From: Thermomucor indicae-seudaticae
Taxonomy: Eukaryota; Mucoromycota; Mucoromycetes; Mucorales; Lichtheimiaceae
Direction of reading: 5' to 3'
DNA length: 64,000 bases
Assembly (NCBI GenBank): GCA_000787465.1
Contig: JSYX01000035.1
Coordinates: 1-64,000 of the forward strand
The translations under genes were made by a program, and so were the position numbers. Positions 12,264-23,440 of the stretch are shown here, in pieces. Each line of letters starts with the position of its first letter. Within the stretch, counting starts at the first letter, position 1. Under the pieces are notes generated by a model. That model was not told the origin of the DNA and did not search any database. It saw only the letters and a list, made by a program, of their open reading frames with translations.

Positions 12264-12686
12264 ATGTCTTCCTCCATGGAAACTATCGCCGCTCCTGTGA
12301 ATGGTCCTCGACACAAGGGGTTATCTCGATTACTGCCATGGCAGCGCTCCAGCAAGACGGCCCCGTTGGATGCACCTCGGGAGAAACCCAAGATGTTTAT
12401 CCAAACCTATCCTTTTAGTGCGTCCAAACAAGAGATTGACTCAAAGAAGAAAGCCATGACGGTCCCTCTTCGGGAAACCGCCAAGGGTGAAGTCTACAAG
12501 CTTTCTACTATCAATGACTCGGGAGTCTTCATGCCGCCGTCACCTTGTGAAGATAGCAAGCGTGATCATTGGCTTGACATTGATCAGGAAGAACTTGTTT
12601 TCCGTTTGCCAAGCCCGGATTGCCTTACAACTCATTCTGGAGGAGCCCACAGTTTCTTTACCCCCTCTGCAACCATCAAGTTATGA
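12264..12686 (+). CDS. Small hypothetical protein, 140 residues
   Basis: Intron-less frame from ATG 12264 with a pyrimidine-rich leader just upstream, as in real fungal genes. The product is soluble, Ser/Pro/Lys-rich and probably disordered. It has a basic patch near residue 18 (HKGLSRLLPWQR) and acidic/aromatic stretches near the C terminus (HWLDIDQEELVFRLPSP). No domain is recognised. It lies convergent to the XLF-like gene, with 138 nt between the stops. It could be a regulator or a lineage-specific gene, but no function is inferred. Confidence 0.5.
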   Translation: MSSSMETIAAPVNGPRHKGLSRLLPWQRSSKTAPLDAPREKPKMFIQTYPFSASKQEIDSKKKAMTVPLRETAKGEVYKLSTINDSGVFMPPSPCEDSKRDHWLDIDQEELVFRLPSPDCLTTHSGGAHSFFTPSATIKL

Positions 12687-12824
12687 ACAAATTCCTTAGC
12701 AAATGCAAAAACGCATACATATATAGTATACACATAATCCGGTGTACAGTCTCAGCTTACCATTTAGTTCTTAATCCTCCCTCCCACTCATAGTTCTGAT
12801 GTTACTGTCGTTCTAATTGTTTTA

Positions 12825-13896
12825 CTAAAATAATTGTTTTTTTCTCTTTTTCTGACGTCTTTGTTGTTCCAGTATTTCTTCTAACTCTCGCCGACGTCGT
12901 TCTTCATCATCTTCATTCTTGTCAACCCTTATTTAGTGGATAGACCAGGCAAAATATAAGGCAAAGTATAATACTTTACCCGTTGACTGAGCGGAGTCGA
13001 CTGTGTAACAGGCTGTGATACAGGACTAGCCGTTCTCTCGCGAAAAGATGCTGCAATACCATTAGGAAAACATCGATCTACAATGGATGTTTTCGTTTTT
13101 CTTACCTTCGTCATCCGAAGTTTGATACTGCGAAAGAACATTGCGAGCTTTATTGACTTGGACCAGCCAATCATTGTTCAAAGGATGTCGTAAAGTTGCA
13201 CTGGCCACCTTGCAAAACATTGGTTAATTGAGCCGGCTTTCTTATTACCCGCGGAGTAAGACAACGACATCCATGTTACCTTTTCAAGCTGATCTTCTGT
13301 TCTTTATATCAATTTATGTTGAAACGATATGTCACCAGTAAATTCTTGTTATTACCTGCAATGGATGGTTCTGGCATCGCCGCTTGTACAGCGGTCAATA
13401 AAGGAAGTGTAAAATGCTCGTACAAAATAGTAGGCCCGTCCACTTGTCCAGCAGGGACTTTACTGGGGAGTTGTTCACACTCAAACATCCACGTCATCGC
13501 CGCGAATCCTCTTGGCTGTTTACAACGAATATGTAATTGCTACGAAAAGTCTCAATGAGTTGCTTTCTTTTACAAGGGATCGCGTCCTCCTTTCGGCTTT
13601 ACATCGTCAGGAGCGATGACGAATTCGCATTGATCCCAGTCTTGTACAAATGCCTCTAACGCCTCTAGCAACGTTTTCTTTTGTTCCGTTGTTTCCAACA
13701 GTAAACGATGTCGTTTTGCTTTCTCATCGAGGGTTGATGGTGGAGCACTGTCACCCCAGACATGCTTTAAATTGGTCACGAGCAAGCTGTAATCGCCACT
13801 GCCAAAACGCGATTTAACATAATACGTGTCGTGTCTTGTCCGAACGCTTTGCCACGGTATCCTGAGCAAGTCTAAATGGTCTTGGAGGGGAAACAT
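12825..13896 (-). CDS. XLF/Nej1-like non-homologous end-joining factor
   Basis: Six exons (13896-13603, 13539-13356, 13296-13280, 13208-13106, 13050-12980, 12917-12825) give 253 residues with every phase consistent. The N-terminal head has the XLF pattern: PWQSVRTRHDTYYVKSRFG, then YSLLVTNLKHVW, TWMFECEQLP and LYEHFTLPLLTAV. XLF bridges DNA ends with the XRCC4 homologue and stimulates DNA ligase IV in the nucleus. A helical stalk follows (EERRRRELEEILEQQRRQ). The protein ends KKRKKQLF, a basic patch plus Leu-Phe like the X-type Ku-binding motif at the tip of XLF. Exon 3 is only 17 nt. The start codon lies 39 nt after the stop of QPRT on the same strand. Known family members diverge strongly, so homology should be confirmed by profile search. 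Confidence 0.8.
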
Positions 13897-13935
13897 TTTT
13901 AATGCAAGTATGGGTGCGGAGAAAATTTTATCCTT

Positions 13936-15153
<1,218 letters not shown>

Positions 15154-15487
15154 TAAGAATTACGCAAGGAGTTACGTCAAAAGAAGAAAAGAGCCCATGT
15201 TCAATTGGGCACACGCACACATTTTTCAACAACAGTCCGAAGTTTCACCAAAGATGGGTGACACATCCAGAAACAGAAAGCAACAGGTAAACCTGTCCGT
15301 TTCTTGTGCTCCCCGCTTCGCCAAGTTAACTTCTTTTCTTCTCTTTTTTTTTTTTTTTTTTTCATCTTTTATTCTTCTTTCTCTTGCTGTTTTTTCCCGA
15401 GGAAAATCGCACACAACCCTTGCCTTTCATTTATATCTGGCCAACGAACTCTATTCCTTTGCACGTCATCATTCCATTGATGCACCA

Positions 15488-17666
15488 ATGACTTCTCCGA
15501 GTCCTGATTACCACAACGTGATCCAGGTTCTTCAGCAGCAGATTGAACAGGCTGAAAACGACAAGATTGTCGTAAGCGTCGTTTTCCCTTTTCTTTCTTA
15601 CGTTGGCGGGAACTCTGTTTTGTCGCTCATCAAAAAAGGGGGTTTTCTACTAGTTGAGGGGACAAGTGGACGAACTTAAAGAACAACAACGTCAAGCCAA
15701 TAATGATGCAGAGTATCTTCGAAAGGCAAGAGGAAAAGGCTACTTGATTGGTATAACAGGAAGATAACGGGAAACTCGATTAGAAAGTAGCGGCTTTACA
15801 GCAAGAAAATACGACTTATAGCAATACTCAGGCTCGACTCGAGACGCAGCTTTATGCCCAAGAGCAAGAGATTGTGAAGATGCGTAAAGAAATTCATCAG
15901 CTTACGAAAGCAAAGAACGACATCGAGAAAAAACGTGCTGCTGATGTAAGGCTTTTATCTCTTCCCTTTTGTTCTATCTTTCTCTTTATTGCTTATATTT
16001 AAGGACTGACTAACCACAAGTTAGCTTCAAGACTATGAAAATGACCGAATACGGTGGCAGCAGAGGGAGGCCGACTTGTTCAATCAGGTGCGCACACTGA
16101 GTGCCTCTCATGGGGAACCGCGGACCCCACGTACGCCCAGACGTCGTAGCATTACGGCTTCAACTCTTGGTGCAACCAGCATGAGCCCATTTACCAATTA
16201 CCCATTGAGTAACATTGGTAAGTAAAAGAACGGGTAAGGGTCGGGGAGCTTTTTTACTGAGTCTACAGGTTAGGTGAGGATGCAGGACAGGAAGACAGCC
16301 AGACACCCAACGGTGTAGAAGTCAGTGCACCCAAACTCGCAGCCATTGATTCATCTTATGCTCGAGAAGCCAAGATTGCACAACGTACAATCAGGGCGCA
16401 GGATAAGCTGATTGCAGACCTAAAGAACGAAATTGAAAAGCAAAAGTCGATTATACAGGAGCAGCAGACTGAAAACCAGCAGCAGTCATTACGGATGGAA
16501 CATCTGGAACATGAGATCGCCAATATCAAACAGGTCAATCGATCATTGATGGAAGACAATGAAAGCTATCAAATTCTGCTGCACGAGAAGACAATAAGTG
16601 GTGAGTTTATGATGAATCCTATCATGCAGGTGTGTTGCCACGTGGGTTGGGAGGCATCGGACCCAGAAAAATATTAAACTCTGTTGCCCCCTTTTTGAAA
16701 GGTTGATGAAGCAGGAGAGGAAAACAATAATCATAAACGCCGTAGCCTCAAACCTTCTGTTAGCACCAGCAGTAATGGATTAAACCTTGCCGCTGAATTG
16801 AACCTGGCTGCTGTCGGTACCGCGGATTGGGAAGCTAACCAGAAAGCTAGCGAGACCGACAAGACCATCCTCAGTAAGTCGTTTTATTCAGGGGTTTCAT
16901 TGGGGGCAAATATGAACGTCTGATCGTTTCTATAGAACTTTCGGAGGAAATCAAGGTCTTGCAAGATACCAATCGAGCACTTCAGTTGTACATGAATAAG
17001 ATTTTGATGAAAATTATTAATAACAAACAATTGGAGGACGTATTGAGCATCGATCAACCAAAGCCACAGCCTCCTCCGTCTCCTCAGAGCAAGCTTGCCG
17101 CAGCTGCTGCCAACGAAAACAAGCAACCGCGAGGATCCACCACGGCAGCATCATCTGGACCTGCGCCTAGTCGAACGCTATCAAGTACGTTATTGGGCAA
17201 AGCAAATGGTAATCGCCAGAGAAGACGTACCATCTCTTACTGGGGTGGGAACAATAAGACGACAGCAGCAGCAGCAGCAGCAGCAGCAGTCAATGATAAT
17301 AACGCGGATGATGCCAATAATCGTCGTCATAGCTCAATGATGTCAAAGGAACCTCAGCGACCTCCGGCAGCCGCAACAACCACGACGACGACGAATGGTG
17401 GCTGGGCCAAAGCACTTCGTCGAATGAGCATTGGTTGGTCAAGCCGACCTCAGGAAGATACGAGCAGTTGCAGTAGTAATAACAGCAGTGCGATCACTGC
17501 AAGTAATTCGGATGACAGTGATGCAACTACGGCCAAGAGTTCCTCAGAGTCAGCTAGGAAATCAGATCCACCAAAGCTGGCAGCTCCCTCTATGAGTAGG
17601 TCGACGAGTACCACCTCTTCTTCATTACGTCGAAGTTACGAACTGGCTACCCTACAAGAAGAGTAG
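15488..17666 (+). CDS. Coiled-coil protein with conserved C-terminal helix
   Basis: Seven exons (15488-15571, 15654-15725, 15784-15945, 16025-16217, 16274-16629, 16702-16873, 16936-17666) give 589 residues. Residues 10-130 and about 200-310 are heptad-rich coiled coils (QVLQQQIEQAENDK, MRKEIHQLTKAKNDIEKK). They are separated by a basic Ser/Thr/Pro linker with TPRTPRRRS, a likely phosphorylation region. Near residue 370, NRALQLYMNKILMKIINN resembles a helix shared by uncharacterised fungal coiled-coil proteins, where the pattern is ALxLYxNKI. The last 220 residues are low-complexity Ser/Ala/Asn with a CAG-encoded poly-Ala run. Intron 2 (15726-15783) appears to be GC-AG. A poly-T tract just upstream argues that translation starts at 15488. 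Function unknown; cytoskeletal or polarity roles are possible. Confidence 0.75.
17264..17290 (+). repeat. CAG trinucleotide repeat inside a coding exon
   Basis: About eight GCA/CAG units in a row, read as poly-alanine in the coiled-coil protein. Likely polymorphic in length. Confidence 0.8.
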
Positions 17667-17818
17667 GCTCGTTCCTGTACTAAAAAGAAATCCGTACACC
17701 CTTGCCTTTCCTTTCTTCCCCTTTTTCCTTCCCATAACCCTTTTTACTTTATATTTTATATGCCCTGTTCTTCCTTCTTTTTTTCTTCGTGTTCATACCC
17801 GAATCTTGTTATTTCTTT

Positions 17819-18249
17819 TTACCAACCTTGTTCAGAGATATCAATTGCCAGATTATATTCAAACGTTTGACATTCAACTGGCTCTTATGCTACCCGTGAT
17901 GTTGGAACCAAGAGGATTTACCTTTAGTGTTTTGCGCGTCTAAACGGCCGATATGCCTTTCGGATAATCTGTTAGTGTTGTTGATTTGTCCTTGCTCATA
18001 GTCCTGCATGGTCCTTTGCGCAGGAGCTGCGACTTGTCGAGACAGCACAAGCTGATAAACTTTATGCCGCGCTCTACTTCTCTTATTTGCATCCTCAAAC
18101 GGAATAAAAGCTTGTTCTGCCTTTCTTTGGCTCTTCTCGAGTGTCCTGTCTATCAACATTTGGTTCTGTGGGCTCTTCTCCTCCTTTCTTGCGAGGCACG
18201 GTCTTTCTAGGTTTGTGGAGCGTTGCTGCCGAGGCCGCGCTGTATACAT
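17819..18249 (-). CDS. Hypothetical small basic protein
   Basis: ATG 18249 opens a 119-codon frame rich in Arg, Gln and Lys, with FIPFEDANKRSRARHKVYQL near the middle. Unspliced it stops at 17890. A 44-nt GT-AG intron (17921-17878) would replace the last residues by an acidic tail ending SEQGW with a stop at 17819-17821. It starts 200 nt from the divergent bL28m gene and converges on the coiled-coil gene, a sensible place for a gene. No family is recognised, so it may still be a chance frame. Confidence 0.35.
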
Positions 18250-18449
18250 ATGCTGCAGGGAAATTCATGGAGCTTTCGATATTTCAATGCTCAATAATCT
18301 AGACATCGGGCCATCACTAAGATCATGAGCCGCTGTGGAGGCAGAACTTGCGCCCTGGCGATCCGCTGAAAGCGGTCACAGTGGCTCGCCCGGAGCCCTT
18401 TATTCGCTGGACCAGGTTATCATTGTTCCTAACTTGTTGAAACACAGCA

Positions 18450-18900
18450 ATGCTTTCGGCACAACCTGCCTATGCCCTGGCTCGGGCAACATTCAAGCGA
18501 GCCCAACGTGGTCTTTTTGGCGGCAAGCACATTCAATTCGGCAACAATGTAAAAAGGAGAAAGCATAGTATAGGCATTTGGCACATCCCCCGTCTCACAT
18601 TGTGAACGGTTATAGAATCCATTCTCAAAGAAAAAGACACGGCGTAATTGGTTACCCAATGTTCAAAACAAAAAGCTGTATTCACAAATTCTTGACAAGC
18701 ATTTGGAACTTAAAGTGACGACGTCTGTTTTACGTACGATTGACAAAAAGGGCGGTCTAGATCAGTACCTATTGGAAACCCGCGACAAGAACCTATTTAG
18801 TGAAAAGGCGCTTCAGTTGAAACAGTTATTACAGCGAGAGCAACAGCGAAAATCGTTATCCGAAGCTTCATCATCATCAACAGCTTCTTCTTCTAATTAG
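18450..18900 (+). CDS. MRPL24: Mitochondrial large-subunit ribosomal protein bL28m
   Basis: Two exons (18450-18548, 18616-18900) give 127 residues. The N terminus has RAQRGLFGGKHIQFGNN, the bL28 signature block (R-GL--GK-I--GN). It is followed after a 67-nt intron by KKKTRRNWLPNVQNKKLYS and LELKVTTSVLRTIDKKGGLD. The last block, with the TxxxLRTIDKxGGL pattern, is characteristic of mitochondrial L28. The protein is part of the mitoribosome large subunit. A Lys/Ser-rich tail ends the protein, and AATAAA follows near 18913. The name follows the yeast bL28m gene; the family call is firm and the symbol is by analogy. Confidence 0.87.
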
Positions 18901-19086
18901 ACAGGGAAAGATTAATAAATTCTCTCATCCACAAGGCATTATTCTTTATCAACGCAGTAACGGTACGGATAAATCGGTTGAGGGACATGAAAGGCAACAC
19001 GGTAAAGTAGAATACCCTTGGACAGCTTTCTTTCTTTTCTTTTTCTTTTTCTTTTGTCTTTCCGAAATCACCGGCTTTTTCCCCTG

Positions 19087-20435
19087 ATGGAACTGCCTCA
19101 TGTTGGAAAACACTGCAGCTTGAAGACATGTCGCACATTAGGTCTGCAATCAAAATGCAGATTTACAGACAAACTAGAAAAACATAGACTGAATGGACGA
19201 TGGTGTTAGACTTTTTGCCCATTGTCTGTCCGTTCTGTAAACAGACATTTTGGTAATTGATTAGCACGAAACACCTAACCGGACATAAACTCATGAGGGT
19301 GATGGACTTTTAGTGGTCCGCATGGATTACCTGAAGAACACGCATGTCCGGAACGTGCACGCACTGAGAAACAGCTGGTGCGCTGCACAGTCGGCGAGCA
19401 TATGGTGAAAGCACCCGATGATGGATCACTATCTCTAGAGCAAACGGTACCAAAGCAATGACACATTTTTGTATGGAGGCTAATGATTTAACGACAAGTT
19501 GGAGCGCCACCTCAGCTCTGGATGTCGAGACTTTACACTTCCTGTCTCTTCCCGGTCAGCTTCAGCAACGTGTGCCGTTTCTGGGTGCCGTGAGTTGGAG
19601 TACCGTCCGTTCGTCGGATCTGTTGAATGTCCCCAGTGCAAGCAACATTTTTGCTTAAAGTACGAGGAATCATACTATGTGTTTGGGGAGTGCAATTCTG
19701 AAAAGTAAGTTTGCTTATAATAGGCACCGGCATGCAGCCGACCACCAATGCCCTTCGCTGCAAGTGGATGAGAAGGAAGAAAGACGTATGGCCGCTCAAG
19801 AAAAGCTGAGCAAAACATTTAGCCCACCCGCGACAAAACGAGTATCCACTAGTACTATTGCTACTAGAAAACCAACAAAGAGGACTGGAGGCATGGTAGA
19901 ACTCATGAAGATAAAGTCCAAAGCAAAGGTAAAAGCAATATACGAGAATCTATCATGAAAGTGTTGATTACTTAAAGGGAAAAAATTAAAACTGGGACAG
20001 GGTGTGGGATCTGTTCCTCTAGCATCACGGTTATACGTCTATGTTCAGTTTCCAAAAGAATCCGGACACGCTTCGCAACCCATGTTCTTTGACAAGGTAT
20101 AGTTCGCTGAAATATTTCACTATACGAATTCTAATCATCTTGTTTGTTTGAACAGACTGTTAAAGTGGGCCGTCTACTGGATATGATTGCGGATACATGT
20201 CGTGTTCAGAGTGATAATCATCGATTACCTGTCGACGATCCGCAGGTTAGGAGCGTTGTAAAGACGAAAGAAACAGTAAGAAATAATTTGCTAATAGGGC
20301 ACACAATAGCGATTATGTTTATTTAAATATGATAATAACGGAACCATCATGCTGGAACCGAGTGCGACATTAGAAAATGTTCTGTGCGACATGGACACAA
20401 TACAATTAGAACGTCTTAGCGCTGTCGCTGAATGA
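19087..20435 (+). CDS. CUZ1: AN1 zinc-finger protein, ZFAND1/Cuz1-like
   Basis: Eight exons (19087-19141, 19210-19252, 19314-19446, 19499-19659, 19724-19928, 20001-20096, 20156-20245, 20310-20435) give 302 residues. No single frame shows the gene; it appears only when spliced. The first AN1 finger is MELPHVGKHCSLKTC, DFLPIVCPFCKQTFCGPH and EEHAC. The second is CAVSGCRELE, VECPQCKQHFCLKHRH and DHQC. The C terminus has the ZFAND1-type ubiquitin-like domain: SRLYVYVQFPKESG, QPMFFDKTVKVGRLLDMIAD and GTIMLEPSATLENVL. ZFAND1/Cuz1 recruits Cdc48/p97 and the proteasome, with a role in arsenite stress granule clearance. AATAAA overlaps the 3' end at about 20440. Confidence 0.88.
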
Positions 20436-20943
20436 GAAAATAAACATATCGGACGTGATTAGCAAGAAGAAAAGTTGGGAAACAAGTCAGGGGCGAAACT
20501 TCCGGGGCATTTCCCAAATAAGCATTGCTCTGCCGGTTTTGGAAGCGTGACTAGTTTAAGTGACAGAAGATCGTAAAACGTATGTAATGCCGAGACTCAT
20601 CAACCTGAAAGTATGCAAGAAGCATTAGATGTTGCGATAAAAGGGAGATCATAACAACAATACGAGGGGAGATGGATGCTAGGGAGCTACGTCATGAGCA
20701 AAAGAAGCAGCGACAGATAGGAAATGCTTAAAATTTTATGGATTTTCCGATAATTTTTCCACGTATTTTACGGGGTTTCAACGCGAGGTTTTGTTCTCAA
20801 GAAAAATGCAAAAAGATATGTTGAAAATGTTAAAAACGTAATAATGGTTGTGTTGCTATTTTTAATTTTACGCAATTTGCTTAAAAGACACAACGCAAGT
20901 AAATTGGACGTCTTGTCAACTAAAGGTTTACTTTTGAACATTG
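20436..20943. other. Non-coding stretch
   Basis: AT-rich sequence between the ZFAND1-like gene and the left end of the pogo-like element. No gene is supported. Confidence 0.4.
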
Positions 20944-21932
20944 CAGTCGTCCCCCCTTTTTTCCAGGTCGAAAATTTACTAGATGGCCGGAAAAGTCTGA
21001 AGGCGGAAAAAAGCGAGATGATTACATAGTATGTAAAAGACGCTTTCGTCAACTTCATAGACATTCCACCGCGAAAGGGGTAATGGAAAACTCGAGAAAG
21101 TACACAGATAGAATCCGTAAAAAAGATCTTGAACATTCGATGATTCTTGAATAGCCTAACTAAATATGCGAAAATAGGAAATTTATGTTAAGTTGACTGA
21201 GAAACGGATACATCTTACACATAGATGTGCTACAAGCTGTGAAATGGGCACCCGCAGAATGGGGAAAGTTGAAGCCAGAAATTGTTGTCAATTGTTTTCC
21301 TCGGATCATGCATCACGATGTAGGACCACCTGTATTTCAAAATTTAACAAATAAGCTTAAGGTGCAGGAGAACGTCAGATGTCGTATAGTGGAAATCTAT
21401 CGAGATGCCGCATCAGAAATACCCTTGGGCATGTACCCATCCAAAAGAGCGCAACGCTGTACATCCATCAGCCACAATTGATGGCGTAGTCAATTCCATA
21501 CTGAATCGGAAGGAAGACGAATCTTCTGACCGTAACGAAAACAGCGAGGAAAAGCATAATGAGGAAGCAAATACTGTCGTTCCCAGCGCCCATTGACATT
21601 GTCAGAGAAGCTTTCCTATGTGGACAAAGTCATGGATTTCATTTACGAAGAGAAGTATGGTGATATTAAGGATAGGCTCAGAAAAGTTAGACGGGAAATA
21701 CTGTTAGCGAAGAGGTCGAAGCAGCCGACTTCGACCCAATACTTTGTAAAAGCATAGCTTCGTTTTGCTGTGTTTAGTAACCCCGATAAAATTCCCGGGT
21801 CTAGAAAAGAACGCAAAACTGAAAAACCTGAGGGCTGGAAGAAGTTTATAAGCGTTTTGCGGATTTCCAGAAAATGAACGGAAAAGTCGAGGGCGGAAAA
21901 AAACCGGGGTGGAAAAAAGCGGGGGACAACTG
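20944..21932 (+). mobile_element. Decayed pogo/Tigger-type DNA transposon
   Basis: Inverted ends: the left begins CAGTCGTCCCCCC then TTTTTTCCA at 20944. The right, read backwards from 21932, begins CAGTTGTCCCCCG then CTTTTTTCCA and is flanked outside by TA, the pogo target. Inside, plus-strand codons from about 21227 read LQAVKWAPAEWGKLKPEIVVNCF in pieces. This is the pattern that ends DDE_1 (Tigger/jerky/pogo) catalytic domains. Further on, KQPTSTQYFVKA resembles the short C-terminal tail of such transposases. The frame is broken several times and the DNA-binding half is missing. A second inverted block just inside the left end suggests rearrangement. Confidence 0.6.
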
Positions 21933-23440
21933 TATGCCAAAAAAGGGAATATATCTGTTCTATGTACCAACTTCTCGAAAATTTAAAAGTTGCTGAATAG
22001 CGCGAAATGGATCCATTTTACCTTTCCTTTGGGCTTCAATACAGATATGTCCTCGGAAAAATCAAGAAATTCGTCGTTGGTGGATTAAAAAACGTGTTTT
22101 ACGAAAGTCAAAAGGATCATTGAGTGGTCCACAAGCCGAGACTGACACAAACACGCAATCTGCTTGTCTTCTTTGGAAGCATCACGCAGAACTCTTGAAT
22201 TCTATTCGCCAAATTTTTTGACAAATTTGTTGGTATATTTTCTCCTTGGACGAAAATCTATGAGCAAGACCCGTCTAGAGCCCGTTTTCTGCCTGCGCCA
22301 CGAATCGCATTTTCGTACTATATTTTTCAGGGCAAATCTTCCTGACAAATTCTTAGGGAAAATATCAGCATACTTTGAGCTCTGTAGGGCTCCAACCGGA
22401 GTTCTGGCCCCTGGTTCTGATCTGGTCTTTGAAACCTCGAGATGTGGTGAAAGAATGCGTTGGTCGTGTGTTTATAGAATGATGATTGGGAAAAGGGACA
22501 AGACGGCACCAACAACATGTTTATTAAGAGAAGAAAAGCAAAAAGCCTTCCTCTGCAAATTCACAGCAAGAAACCTGAGCAAACCAGAGCTGTGTCAAAG
22601 AGGCACGTGACCGATTTAAAGATAAGGAGTCACTATTGCCAAAATTTCAGGGGCTCATTTTTAATGACATGTGACTTTTATTTTTGTTTCAAGCTGTCCC
22701 AAGTTGCTTCCGCACAGGGGCTGTCGGCTTAGTGTGGTTTTAATGTAGCAGAAAAATATTATGCTTTCGTAATGAGCAGTGCATGGAAATGAGCAAGAGG
22801 GGTATGTCGCATCATTCGGAATGATGTACATATGATTTGTTACCAGAAGGTGGTTACCTATCCTGTAACGCGAGTAGATGACATGTGCACTTTAGATGCA
22901 AGCCGTAAACAGAAGAATGCGTATATGTTGAAGTATCACGGGTGTAGAGATCCATACGTTCTCCTAACGCACCCAATCGCATTTACAGGCCGTTCCCTGT
23001 GTGCAGCAAGGATTTAGCGTAACGAGAATGTTTCATTTGAGCCCGCTAAAAAGTGACATTTAACATCATAATCAGGAAACAGATCGCTTTGGCAAAAGGA
23101 TAATTACCTCAAATAGCCACATTGCAAACCCTTCATAACGCCTATGCACCCGCATACTGGTACCTTGTATAAACTTTTTTCCGCTTCCAAAGCGAGCTTT
23201 GTGTGCCATATACCAATAGTCATAGATGACTTTTTTATGCGACAGTACCCAAAAATAAAAGACATTGGTGGCAGAAAACAGCGTAGGCCCAATGAGAAGA
23301 AAGGTCTTATGCTTCGTCCATCAGCTGTTCACTCTGACCAATCGGAGTTCATTTGGCATGACCATCGCGGCAGCGGACGTTTAAAACGTCCACAAGTTGC
23401 TCGACTTCTTAATTTGCTCCACTTTTCTTGCCAACCTGCA
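21933..23440. other. Transposon-eroded, non-coding stretch
   Basis: About 1.5 kb up to the Prp28 start. It holds short frames without recognisable domains, and no RNA gene was seen. The last 300 nt should contain the Prp28 promoter. Confidence 0.4.

Noticed and set aside
15197..15487. Upstream extension of the coiled-coil protein
   Set aside because: It crosses a long poly-T tract that reads as poly-Phe. This looks like a 5' leader, and MTSPSPDYHN at 15488 is a better start.
23144..23440. Upstream extension of Prp28
   Set aside because: It is in frame but lacks the RS/RD composition of Prp28 N termini; ATG 23441 fits the family.
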